Shown here piece after piece: positions 1-8,939 of a DNA stretch of 38,568 nucleotides. How positions within the stretch are numbered: the stretch's first letter is position 1; the number at the start of each line of letters is the position of its first letter. Under the pieces are notes generated by a model. That model had not been told where the DNA came from. It did no database searches and saw only the letters and a program-made list of their open reading frames with translations. The translations under genes were made by a program, and so were the position numbers. This stretch comes from Chara braunii. Taxonomy: Eukaryota; Streptophyta; Charophyceae; Charales; Characeae. The stretch spans positions 2,390,320-2,428,887 of the forward strand of contig BFEA01000183.1 in NCBI GenBank assembly GCA_003427395.1. The letters are read 5' to 3'.

Positions 1-52
<52 letters not shown>
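1..52. repeat. (CT)n microsatellite at the window edge
   Basis: Uninterrupted CT dinucleotides run from the first base to about position 52, so the true repeat may extend beyond the window. A second, longer CT run lies at 2528-2612. Confidence 0.97.
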
Positions 53-53
<1 letters not shown>

Positions 54-55
<2 letters not shown>

Positions 56-782
56 GAATGTGAACGTGGTCATCTCCGCTGGAAGATCCACAATTCCAAC
101 ATCTTTTTGCGCAACCAATCAAGGCAGTCACAACGGCCCACTCGCTTTTAAGATAGGGAGCAAGCCGACTTCCCAAGCCACTCCAACAGAACAGCCGCTC
201 TCAATTAGCAAGCAAACCAGCAATCTCCCGCAGTCTTCCCACGCAGATAGCGAGCAAGCCAGCTCACCAGCCATATTCCAACAGGGGAGAGCCTCTGCAG
301 GTGACACGGCACAACGAAAACAACCACCATACTGGTACATCTGTGAATCTCCACGCATGATGGCAGCCAGCTGAACTTGGCGGAGCTCCTCGCACGAAGG
401 TAACCAGCTCAATCACAAGAATGAACTGGAGCAACCGCCATAAGGCTCCGGGAAAAAAGGCAGTGAACTCGACGGCAACTCAAGCCAGTAGTAACCAGAA
501 GAGGCCGCCAAAAGAAACCGCACCGTCCACGAACGCCAGTCAGCACCTGCCATCGACCACGCTCAGCCACAAAAACAAGAGGAACAGCGTTCGCCTAAAA
601 CGACAAAGCCTCCCTCACACCCGCCTCAAACGGAAACTCCATTGTTCTCGTATCTTATGACCGACGGACAGCTGCCCTCCCGATCAGGTTACATGTATGG
701 TATGCTGCCGCAATCGGACCCACCCATTGGTCTCCCCCACATAGACACCACCCTACATGACCAACCAGGAATACCAGTGTAA
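54..782 (+). pseudogene. Decayed Pro/Gln/Ser-rich reading frame of unknown origin
   Basis: One reading frame stays coherent for about 240 codons but is cut by TGA at 372, TAA at 441, TAG at 489 and TAA at 492; it ends at TAA 780-782. The translation is rich in Gln, Pro, Ser and Asn throughout, and the last 95 codons are fully open (motifs such as SGYMYGMLPQSD and LHDQPGIPV). The three TAA/TAG triplets differ from Gln codons and the TGA from an Arg codon by one C-to-T change, as expected for a dead, cytosine-methylated mobile element. The composition resembles the low-complexity tail of a LINE ORF1 or a gag protein, but no domain is recognisable. I cannot name it. There is no endonuclease or RT domain after it. 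Confidence 0.4.
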
Positions 783-1256
783 CCCGGCTGGGGTCAGCCA
801 TAGCCGAGAGCCCGTCAAGGTCTCGCCCCACCTGGCACCCGTGCGCCTTAATTCCTCGCGTGGTTTCCGCCATGCCGTCAGAAAGGTCTAGCGTGCGTAG
901 AGGCTAATTCTTTTAAGCCCAACCAATTTAATTACCTGTCGAATCTGGACAAGACGGCCTTTCAGGCCTTTTCAATAGTCATTTTAGTATTACGGGGAAC
1001 CCCGTGGCAGCCACATCCGTGATCAAGCCTCCAACAAGGGAACATGCGGGAGCTGCATCCACCAGCAGGTGGGCGATACCGGTCAGGGGTCAGCCGGTAG
1101 CATCAAGACCGAGCTTCTTCGATGGGCCAGTCGCCGTGCCTCCCTTCCGGTTCCCTACCCCTATGAACATCAGCAGTCTCTGCTCGATGCCACTCGGGGG
1201 GATCAACGGCCTCTTTCTAGCTGGCGGGCGCCAAGCTTGCCCAGGAAGGTACATGA
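783..1256. other. No recognisable feature
   Basis: I see no coherent reading frame, repeat or RNA gene here. The stretch lies between a decayed coding frame and a SINE head and may hold remnants of either. Confidence 0.5.
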
Positions 1257-1328
1257 GGCCAATGGGAATTGAACCCAGGACCTCCTGAACGCCACTTGCG
1301 TGCCTTACTAACTGAGCTAGCCCGCTGG
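1257..1328 (-). mobile_element. tRNA-derived SINE head
   Basis: On the minus strand a tRNA-like segment begins CCAGCGGGC, followed by an A-box-like TAGCTCAGTTAGTAAGG and a B box GGTTCAATTCC with a TGGG/CCCA T-stem around TTCAATT. The acceptor arms do not pair and the D-arm is poor, so this is not a functional tRNA gene. A related copy lies at 15901-15972 on the plus strand with the same start (CCAGCGG) and the same core (GCAAGTGGC). Two copies with this architecture in one window fit a Pol III-transcribed SINE family. The body after the head does not align between the two, so boundaries are uncertain. Confidence 0.65.
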
Positions 1329-1577
1329 ATTTTAGGGCAACTTTCAGTCTATCAGATGCAGCAATAACGGCCGCGCGTTCCATTCGGGTAAAAGACGGAC
1401 CGAAAACATAGATCCTATACATTCATCGTATACATTCAGCGTATACATTCAGGATGAGGGTGCGTTGTGTTCCAGGGAAAACGGTGGTCCTCCTTCCAAC
1501 AGAAAATGCGCAATCAATCAACGGGAATTTCTTTCGAACCACCTTTACTTCTCCGTTTCCATTGCTTTTTTCTTTGC

Positions 1578-1622
1578 GGGGGGGAAGAGGCGCGGAGGGG
1601 AAGAGGCGGGGGGAGGAAGGGG
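1578..1622 (+). other. G-run cluster, potential G-quadruplex
   Basis: Four G runs of at least four bases fall within 45 bases: 1578-1584, 1597-1600, 1608-1613 and 1619-1622. They are separated by short purine-rich spacers. This meets the usual sequence pattern for an intramolecular quadruplex on the plus strand. Folding is inferred, not shown. Confidence 0.5.
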
Positions 1623-1851
1623 CGTCTATATCTCCTCGAATCCCCACCCACCCCCAACTTTTCGACAATTCTTTCAGCGCACCCCGCAATCCCTCTGTCG
1701 TACCTCTAGTGTCTATCCCACTCATAACCATCACCCCTCCATTTTTTTTTTATTTTTTTTTTAACCATCACCACTCCTACCATGCCTTGGTTGGTGGGAT
1801 GACCTGCTTGGACAGCAGTAGCCGGCACAAGCGCTGAGCAGGTCATCGCCT

Positions 1852-2236
1852 TATCGAAGCACCATTTCGTTTTTGTCATTTTGCCCCTCCCTACCTATCG
1901 GTGTTGCAGATATCGAAGCACCATTTTTTGCTATTTTGCCCCTCCCTACCTCTCGGTGGTACCGATATCGAAGCACCATTTTTTGCCATTTTGCGCCTAC
2001 CTATCGGTGGTACTAAAATCGAAGCACCATTTCTGCCATTTTGCCCCTCCCTACCTATCGGTGGTAAAGATATCGAAGCACCATTTTTCCCGATTATTGC
2101 CCCTCCCTACCCATCGGTCGTACAGATATCGAAGTACGATTTCTTGCCATTTTGCCCCTCCCTACCTATCGGTGGTACAGATATCGAAGCACCATTTTCC
2201 CTTGCCATTTTGCCCCTACCTATCGGTGGGGTACCC
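1852..2236. repeat. Minisatellite, about 55-bp unit, seven copies
   Basis: Seven head-to-tail units begin near 1852, 1911, 1966, 2018, 2071, 2127 and 2182. Each has the order ATCGAAGCACCATTT, then TTGCC(A)TTTTGCCCC, then CTACCTATCGGTGGTA. Units differ by substitutions and small indels (unit length 52-59 bp), so the array is old or not homogenised. Open frames across the array are by-products of the repeat. Confidence 0.93.
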
Positions 2237-2339
2237 TGACACTTCTGTTTGTGGTCCCCCCCCATCAGCTTCACCAAGGGTGAGCTGTGTTCGGCGGGAG
2301 GCAGTGGTATATATGCCAGCCAAAACTCCTCCCATCAGC

Positions 2340-2524
2340 TTCACCAAGTCAGCTGCTCCTTCCCCTCCTCTGCTCCACCTCTCCCTCTCCTCCTATATGT
2401 GGCTTCTCGAGATTCGCTGCTTCTCTCGTCCTCCTTGCCTGCCTGCTTTACCTGTCATCCAATCCCCTTCCCCTCCCCTGTTCCTCCACCACGTCTTTCG
2501 ATCCTCCTCTTCTCATATCCTGTA

Positions 2525-2615
<91 letters not shown>

Positions 2616-2670
2616 CCTTTTGTCAACACTCTCACTCCCTGATCTCCCTCATTATCATCCCTCTTAGGCT
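2340..2670. repeat. Pyrimidine-rich tract
   Basis: The plus strand is dominated by C and T over about 330 bases and contains the pure CT array listed separately. It is followed, after about 30 bases, by a purine-rich tract on the same strand. No coding evidence: translated frames are Ser/Leu/Pro-rich in one direction and Arg/Glu-rich in the other, as simple repeats always give. Confidence 0.8.
2528..2612. repeat. (CT)n microsatellite, about 42 units
   Basis: A perfect CT dinucleotide run of about 85 bases inside a wider pyrimidine-rich tract. Confidence 0.97.
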
Positions 2671-2699
2671 CCCTTTGTCGAACTGGCTCCAATACATCA

Positions 2700-3290
2700 A
2701 GAGTGAGGGGAAGAGGAAACGGAGGGAGGAGAAGAGGAAGACGAGGAGGCGACGGGAGCGGACAAGAGGATGAAGAGTACGACAAGCAACGAGGAAACAA
2801 GGAGGAGAGGGATGAGAGAAGGGGAGGCCGACGGCGAAAGAATCAACCGGACTGGTTCCCCCCAGAATATAAAGAGGTTGTCCTTTCAGAAAACGAAAAA
2901 AAAAGCATCGCGAACGGATGGCAGGGACGAGATGGTGGACACAAAGAGGCTGACAAGAAGAGGGGATAGCCAGGAAAAGGTGAAGAAGTGAACAGGAAAA
3001 AGCGAACAGAAATAGGCACGGGAGGGACGGGAAACGGGTAGGGAGAGGTTGCGGAAGGCGGGGACGAGGGGGGCGCCGTTTGGGGAGGAGAGGGGGGGGC
3101 AATTGCTCACAGGAGAAGGAGGTGGAAAGCTGCGAAGGCACACAGAGAACAGCGGATGAGGAGGACGAAGGGCCGGGGGATAGAGAAGAGGAGCTGCAAG
3201 AGGCGGAGGGGACACAGGAAGCGGAGGAAGCGGACGAGGCGGAGGGGACAGGAGAAGAGGGATGAAAGAGCACGAGTACTGCCTCTGCTC
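2700..3290. repeat. Purine-rich low-complexity tract
   Basis: The plus strand is strongly A/G biased (GAGGAAG-type words) with scattered T and C. It leads towards the more regular GA/GGA array that starts near 3386. I see no protein domain in any frame. Confidence 0.75.
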
Positions 3291-3385
3291 TCCTCACAAC
3301 CACGCATTAAACTTGCTGAGAATTTCCCCCCGTCTAAACTACGCAGCTGTACCGTCGTTTTCTCAAATAGAACGCACGGTCATTA

Positions 3386-4072
3386 GTAAGAAGGGGAGGA
3401 GGAGAGAAAGGAGGAGAAGGAGAGGAGAGGGGGAGAGGAGGAGAGGAGGAGAGGAGGAGGGGAGGAAGGAAGGGAAGTAGAAGGGGGAAGAGAGAAAGGA
3501 AGAGAAGGGGAAGAGGAGAGGAGGAGGAGGAGGGGGTGGAGAGAAGGGAAGTAACTAAAGGAGGAGAAAAAGGAAGAGAAGGGGAGGAGGAGAGGAGGAG
3601 GAGAGGAGGGAAAAGTAAGAAGGGGGAAGAAGAGAGAAAGGAAGAGAAGGGAAGTAAGAAGGGGAGGAGGAGAGAAAGGAAGAGAAGGGGAGGAGGAGAG
3701 GAGGAGTGGAGGGAAGGGAAGTAAGAAGGGGGAAGAAGAGAAAGGAAGAGAAGGGGAGGAGGAGGAGGAGGAGAGGAGGTGGGCAGGAGGGTGGAGAGGA
3801 GGTGGAGAGAAGGGAGGAGAGGAGGAGGAGGAGGGGGAGGAGGCGGAGAGGAGGTGAAGGGGAGGGAAGTAAGAAGGGAGAAGAAGAGAGAAAGGAAGAG
3901 AAGGGGAAGAGAGGAGGAGGAGGAGGAGGAGGAGAGGAGGTGGAGAAGTAAGAAGGGGGAAGAAGAGAGAAAGGAAGAGAAGGGGAAGAGGAGAAGAGGA
4001 GAGAAGAGGTGGAGAGAAAGAAGGGAGGGAAGGAAGAGGAGACGGACAGAGGAAGAGTGATACAGAAACGAC
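3386..4072. repeat. Degenerate GGA/GAAG purine minisatellite
   Basis: Almost every base on the plus strand is A or G over about 690 bases. A recurring word, GTAAGAAGGGG followed by AGAGAAAGGAAGAGAAGGGG and then GGA triplets, appears near 3390, 3616, 3653, 3721, 3869 and 3948, giving an irregular higher-order period of roughly 40-150 bases. Long open frames on both strands are artefacts of the composition. Confidence 0.9.
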
Positions 4073-6362
4073 TAGAACGAAAAGGAGCATGGCACTACGA
4101 AGGGAGGAGGAGGACGAGAATTTACCTATGAAGGATAACTAGCCACTTCGGAAAGGGGGGAGAAAAGGAAAACAGGCCGACAAACAAAGCAGCAGTCGAT
4201 AAGGGTGATGGGGAGGAGAGTGAAAAAGGTCGGCGGGTAGCGGTGGAAGAGAACGACCTTCGTTCCCTTGGAAAAGGAGGAACAGGGAAGAGAAAAAAGG
4301 AGAGGACGACTAGGGGGAGGAGGACAGGGGATGGGAACGGGGTAGCTGACGGGTAGGTTGACAGGAACCTTGCTGGAGGAAGAGAAGGGAGGAGGAGGAA
4401 GATGAGGAAGCTAGGAGAACGGAGTCCACAGAGGGTTAGACATGGAACCTTTTCATACCGATACAGAAAGGAGTGTGACAACGATGCTGAGACCAGAACT
4501 GCTGGAAAAATGACGGTGACGATCAGAATCAAGCACCAGCGCTTGTTGCACGTTCTTCCAGCCTAAACCCGGAACGACGAAAGCCCAACCCAAGGCCACA
4601 TGTCGCACCCCGCCCAAATGAAGAGGGGGAGATGCTAACAGAGAAAAGTGAGTCGGGCGACAAGACTGCGGGATCGCCAAACGGCGAAGGACGCCTGCGT
4701 CCGGGCCCGAGGCGCCGCCCCCGACGGCTAACAACGACGACAAACCGACGACCGACAAAAAACAGTTCCTTCCACCCATGGACCGAAAAGCTCCCCCCCA
4801 AGAAAAAAAAAAAAAAAAACGTTCCCCCCCACGACGCCACCAATTGGCCTACCTCAGTACATAAACACCTGAACTGTTGAAAGACCCGAGTTCGAACTCA
4901 ACTGGAAGCAGATGAGTCAAAATTCGCAGCCAGGAGGCTGCGCTTGTGTGGATTCCATTTTCGTCGTTTCATGTTCTTTCTATTTTCGGTAAGGTCGTGC
5001 AGTACAGCTTCGCTAGGACGGGTTCGTTTGGGGTCTCCTGCAGCAGAAAATAGGCTCCAGTCTCAGTCGCTTGTAAGACCGGTTGTAGGGCAGGTTACCT
5101 TGTCAAGGTCATTGCGATTCAGAATAGGGCGCTGTCCATGGAGTGCTTTTCCCATTGAAAACTGGGGGCGGGCTATATGGGTCTGTTTGTTTTTTCTTTC
5201 TCGTCTACTGCATCTTCCCAGAAATACAGTTTGGAAGCATTCAGCTGTTTGTTCGGACTGCCCGGCCCTACTGATACCACGCTAGGGCGTGGGGGCGCAG
5301 CCAGGACTGCGGCGGACCGGCGATTGCACAGAACTGTCTGGAGAGACACGCAGGGAAAATCACGGGCATAGCAGGGACCCGGGGAGGAGGGGGTAAATCA
5401 TTTGTAAAGGAATTCAGGGTCTGTGGTGAGCCTGCAGTCCATTTGCCGCTTTTCGTTGGGTAGATGGTCTTCCTTCCCCGGGACTTGTGAATGGTTGATG
5501 TTGTTGGTTGCTATGCAGCGACAATATTGGCCATTAGACACCGCCATGTGGGGTTTGGGCAGGGGTAGGGGGAGGTACAGTGACTGGCCATTGCTCGGTG
5601 CTAGCACCGCCGATTTCCCCCATCGGCAATGCCTGCCCACCCCTGGTCACTGTGATGAGGGACTGGTACAGCCTTGCTCTCGCACCACTGCTGTGGTGCC
5701 AACCTACCCCGTGGGCTGGGGAGAGATCCGGGTTGGTTGGTGTTCCCCCGTACTACACATACACTAGTGAGAGGATGAGATAGATGAGTACTAGCAAGAA
5801 AAATGAGATATATGAGATGAGGCTACTGGATGAAGGGTGGGGGACGATGAGAAAGGGAGGCACAGCTACTGGCAGGTCTCGGTCTTTGTGTTAGCCAGAC
5901 CCCCACTGGTGGCCCCAACCCTATACCCTAACCATTAGGGGCAAGGGCAGAGAGAGGAAACTATGCTTGCAGGGGTCCCCTCTAGATAGTCTTAGGAGTA
6001 GGTAGTGGAAGGTAAAGAAACAGGAGTTGAGAGAAGAATATAGAAAAAAAAAAAAAGCTTTAAAAAAAAAAATAAAAAAAAAATGGAAAATGTATTTTGC
6101 CACTTCTCCTGCAAGATACATTCACTTTTTCCACATTTGCATTAGATGTGGACGAATCTTTCCGTACTTACGTCCAGAGCTTAGTAGAAAAGCTCCTACC
6201 TAGTTGTGAGTGTGCCCTCGGGTTGAATGCATGATGATCTTGACTGCTGACGATCAATTGGTCCTTGTGGTATTGGCTCCCTTACCCCAGACCTACCCCC
6301 ATCAGTGACTGTTTTTAGTCTATTTGTGAGGATAACGCAAATCTAACCTCTAAGAGCACACT
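4073..6362. other. No gene recognised; decaying low-complexity then unique sequence
   Basis: The first part (to about 4530) continues the A/G bias in weaker form. From 4530 on, the composition is ordinary. A GAGTTCGAACTC word at 4888-4899 resembles a Pol III B box, but I could not fold a tRNA around it. Poly-A runs lie near 4803-4819 and 6043-6083. No coherent coding frame, rRNA or tRNA was found. Confidence 0.5.
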
Positions 6363-6488
6363 CAGGGCCTTGCCACACCACTCGAGAAATGTGAAAAAGA
6401 CAAAGATGTGACGGGGGCATCTGCCCATCTTCTAGCGGGAAGTTCATTCCCATTTTGCAAATTTCGAGAGTGGTGTGGCGATGCCCTC
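6363..6488. mobile_element. Short inverted-repeat element (MITE-like), copy 1
   Basis: The left end reads GGGCCTTGCCACACCACTCG and the right end, on the opposite strand, GGGCATCGCCACACCACTC; both are followed by GAAAT-type sequence. The termini are therefore imperfect inverted repeats of about 25 bp around an interior of about 70 bp. The element at 7603-7719 has the same plan (GAAATGTG-like word, AAGACAAA, TTCTAGCG, TTTTGCA) but different outer arms. No transposase is encoded. I could not define a target-site duplication. Confidence 0.6.
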
Positions 6489-6504
6489 ACACTAGAACTT
6501 TTTA

Positions 6505-6694
6505 CTACTTATTTATGGTTGTAATTGCGTTCATATACACCACACTTTGGCCGTCATTGCGGTCAGATGCATTTAAGATAGAGCTAGGTGGTGTGTGAGT
6601 ACGCTCCAAGTGGTTTGCAGGCGAGTCTGCATCTCTTCTTCGAAGGGGAGTGTCCGCAGGGGTGTCGCTCTCTTCTTTGAAAACAAACAAGCAT
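6505..6694 (+). repeat. 190-bp tandem duplication, copy A, with A-rich tail
   Basis: This copy begins CTACTTATTTATGG and ends AACAAACAAGCAT. It is followed by TTCAGAAAG and an A-rich run to about 6725. The second copy at 6736-6926 matches it with few substitutions and a single one-base indel. The A-rich end is consistent with a retroposed unit, but direct tandem duplication would also explain the pair. No coding function. Confidence 0.85.
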
Positions 6695-6735
6695 TTCAGA
6701 AAGAAAAAAAAGAAAAAAAAAAAAAGGAGTGTCGG

Positions 6736-6926
6736 CTACTTATTTATAGCTGTAATTGTGTTCATATACACCACGCTTTGGCCGTCATTGCGGTCAGATG
6801 CATTTAAGAGAGAGGGTAGGTGGTGTGTGAGTACGCTCCAAGTGGTTTGCAGGCGAGTCTGCATCTCCTCTTCGAAGGGGAGTGTCCGCAGGGGTGTCGC
6901 TCTCTTCTTTGAAAACAAACAAGCAT
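6736..6926 (+). repeat. 190-bp tandem duplication, copy B
   Basis: Near-identical repeat of 6505-6694, offset 231-232 bases. Past the shared GCAT it diverges (GGACTGAG) and has no A tail, so only the upstream copy carries the A-rich end. Confidence 0.85.
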
Positions 6927-7130
6927 GGACTGAGTGTATAATAGCCAGTAGTATAGCAATTTCCCCATTCAGATCTTCGGCGCCCTTTCTACCCCTTTCC
7001 CCCATCCCTGTGTCCCTCCCTCCCCCCTCGATCTGCTCTCCCTTGAACCTACACCCCACCCATATCTTTGACCCATTCCAGCACTCACCATTCCTTCACC
7101 CTACTCCCCTCCGTATGCCTCTCGCTCCCT

Positions 7131-7345
7131 CTCTGCGATCCCATAACCCTTCACTAGTCTTAGTTACCCACACCCCAACTCTGTAAATTAGAACCAGGGT
7201 TCTGTAACTTCTGCTCTTGCTTCCCCTCTATGATCCCGTAACCTTTTCACTAGTCTGCCTCTCTGTGAACCTGTAACCTTCCACTATTCTTAGTTACCAT
7301 CCCAACTCTGCAATCAGAACCAGGGTTTGCAACTTCCTCTCTCAT
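7131..7345. repeat. Three-unit imperfect tandem repeat (about 90 bp, middle unit truncated)
   Basis: Units start near 7131, 7225 and 7259 with CTCTRYGAWCCYGTAACC-like sequence and CACTAGTCT. The first and third continue with TTAGTTACC, CCCAACTCTG and AGAACCAGGGTT. The middle one stops after about 34 bases. No gene is seen in the C/T-rich sequence around it (6927-7500). Confidence 0.75.
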
Positions 7346-7510
7346 TTGGTCGAGTCGTAGACACAGACATATGAGTACAATTTCAACACCAGCTCATGAA
7401 AGATTCATGGGTCCGATTGGTCCCGTAAAAAGCATGCTGCGAGAGAGTTTCTCTCTAGGTTGAAGTGTGGGGACCCTGACCCCGTTCATTCCTTTAGAGA
7501 AATCAAATAA

Positions 7511-7574
7511 ACAGACTCTTCAAAAAAAAAAAAAACATGCATTTCAGAAAAGTAAAAAAAAAAAAAAAAAAAAA
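7511..7574 (+). repeat. Two A-tracts flanking a GCATTTCAGAAA word
   Basis: Two poly-A tracts (about 7523-7535 and 7554-7574) flank CATGCATTTCAGAAAAGT. The same GCATTTCAGAAA followed by poly-A closes the repeat copy ending at 6694. This suggests a shared retroposon tail type; the element body upstream is not recognised. Confidence 0.5.
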
Positions 7575-7602
7575 GTGTGCCTGATTCGAACCGATGATGG
7601 GT

Positions 7603-7719
7603 GCTCGCTGCACTACTCTCGGCATGCACAAAAGACAAAAATCATGGTCGTGCATCTTTCTATATTCTAGCGCAAGATTCACTTTCGTTTTGCACATTTC
7701 GAGAGTAGTGCAGTGAGGC
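7603..7719. mobile_element. Short inverted-repeat element (MITE-like), copy 2
   Basis: The left terminus GCTCGCTGCACTACTCTCG matches the reverse complement of the right terminus (GCCTCACTGCACTACTCTCG), and the pairing continues inward to GCAAAA. The interior is about 50 bp. It resembles 6363-6488 in interior words but not in its outer arms. A GATTCGAACC word just outside the left end is the complement of a Pol III B box, so a tRNA-derived origin is an alternative. Confidence 0.65.
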
Positions 7720-8022
7720 CCGATCTCTATACCAACCAAACAGTCACTGAAAAACTGGCAGCACGGGACTGCCAGGGCGAGGTAAAGATTTGTATGGATT
7801 TGGCGCACAAACCAGGCCATGTTTGTGGACAAGTACAGACGGTTGGGGGGGAAAAAAAACTGAAAAAATCGTAGACTGACCAAACTAATACTATACCGTC
7901 GATCTCAATCGAGAACGAACGGTCGGATAACCGAAAGACAACTACACTTCTATGCAATTTTTCTCGATCGATGCATCTGCCCGCCATTCCGTCCGAAAAC
8001 AGCCCCATTACCTGCTAGCATC
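7720..8022. other. No recognisable feature
   Basis: No coherent reading frame or repeat family is visible between the inverted-repeat element and the adapter-flanked duplication. Confidence 0.4.
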
Positions 8023-8196
8023 ACGCCAGACTTTCCTGAACTAGAAACTATGCAACGACCTCACGCTGCCCGCACGTCACTCAACGACCACAAAGCACTC
8101 TCCAGCGACCGTAACCACACCACCCGCACAAACGACCGGTCGTTGCCTTGTGACCGCCCGCAACCCTTTTTTGCACGCAACGACGCCCTGTATACC
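8023..8196. repeat. First copy of an exact 174-bp duplication flanking an adapter
   Basis: This block is repeated base for base at 8235-8408, with only the 38-base adapter between. The exact identity and the adapter mean the duplication is almost certainly an assembly product. The real locus should carry one copy, joining directly to the sequence at 8409. Open frames here are not evidence of genes. Confidence 0.9.
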
Positions 8197-8234
8197 CTGT
8201 CTCTTATACACATCTAGATGTGTATAAGAGACAG
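8197..8234. other. Sequencing adapter: Nextera mate-pair junction (artefact)
   Basis: The 19-base Tn5 mosaic end CTGTCTCTTATACACATCT is joined to its exact reverse complement. This 38-base palindrome is the circularisation-junction adapter of the Nextera mate-pair protocol (established knowledge). It is synthetic and not part of the organism. Translations through it start with the tell-tale peptide MYKRQ. A second one is at 38434-38471. Confidence 0.98.
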
Positions 8235-8408
8235 ACGCCAGACTTTCCTGAACTAGAAACTATGCAACGACCTCACGCTGCCCGCACGTCACTCAACGAC
8301 CACAAAGCACTCTCCAGCGACCGTAACCACACCACCCGCACAAACGACCGGTCGTTGCCTTGTGACCGCCCGCAACCCTTTTTTGCACGCAACGACGCCC
8401 TGTATACC
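8235..8408. repeat. Second copy of the exact 174-bp duplication after the adapter
   Basis: Identical to 8023-8196. The pattern block-adapter-block is what arises when an assembler follows a read around a small circularised fragment whose ends were joined by the adapter. Confidence 0.9.
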
Positions 8409-8929
8409 CGTATAAGCAATGAGCGACATTCCCCATCTGGAAAGCGCTCGCTAAACGACAAAACGCATCCATGTATACGCAGCCAGTATTGGTTGCAAAT
8501 TGAGGGAAAATACAGACGACGGGGGAGGTGGTCCAAGCGCCGTGCCGATTGACGCGAATAGCGCAACTCTTCGCGGATGCCTCGGTGACTACGGTGCTAA
8601 CCGTCAACAACGAGGTTTTCGGCCAGCGCGCCGCTTGACCGCATGGTTCGCCATGCTGGTACGGGAATTGGACAGCTAACGCTCACCTTGAGCGGGCAAC
8701 GGCCCCTTTGGGGCCAGGCTTGTCCTCCCTGTAGTGGCCTGGTTACCGCCGCTGCCCGGCTCAAGTGCAACTCGAACACTACTGGAGATCGAAGTACCTA
8801 ACGGTGAGTTTGAAGCAAAGTGAACTACAGTGACCTGTGAAGCCAACCCTGGGATGGGGTTTATGTGATGGAGATGAATGTCGGGAATTATATGGTTTAA
8901 TCCCAATCCTTCCTTTTATAGTCTGGTAT
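8409..8929. other. No recognised gene upstream of the LINE
   Basis: The sequence is unremarkable in all frames. It may contain the 5' untranslated end of the LINE that follows, but the 5' boundary and a target-site duplication could not be identified. Confidence 0.4.
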
Positions 8930-8939
8930 TATAATAAGT

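Noticed and set aside
1257-1328. Functional tRNA gene
   Set aside because: A and B boxes are present but the acceptor stem does not pair and the D-arm is incomplete; better read as a SINE head.
2249-3303. Several overlapping open frames on both strands around the CT array
   Set aside because: Composition-driven frames across microsatellite and purine/pyrimidine tracts; peptides are Ser-Leu or Arg-Glu repeats.
3383-4090. Long minus-strand open frame (235 codons), Ser/Leu/Pro-rich
   Set aside because: It is the complement of a purine simple repeat; no stop can arise easily in such sequence and no domain is present.
4862-4905. Possible tRNA or SINE around GAGTTCGAACTC
   Set aside because: The B-box-like word is there, but no T-stem, acceptor stem or convincing A box could be formed.
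8220-8552. Open frame beginning MYKRQ
   Set aside because: The first residues are translated from a Tn5 mosaic-end adapter and the rest lies partly in an artefactual duplication.
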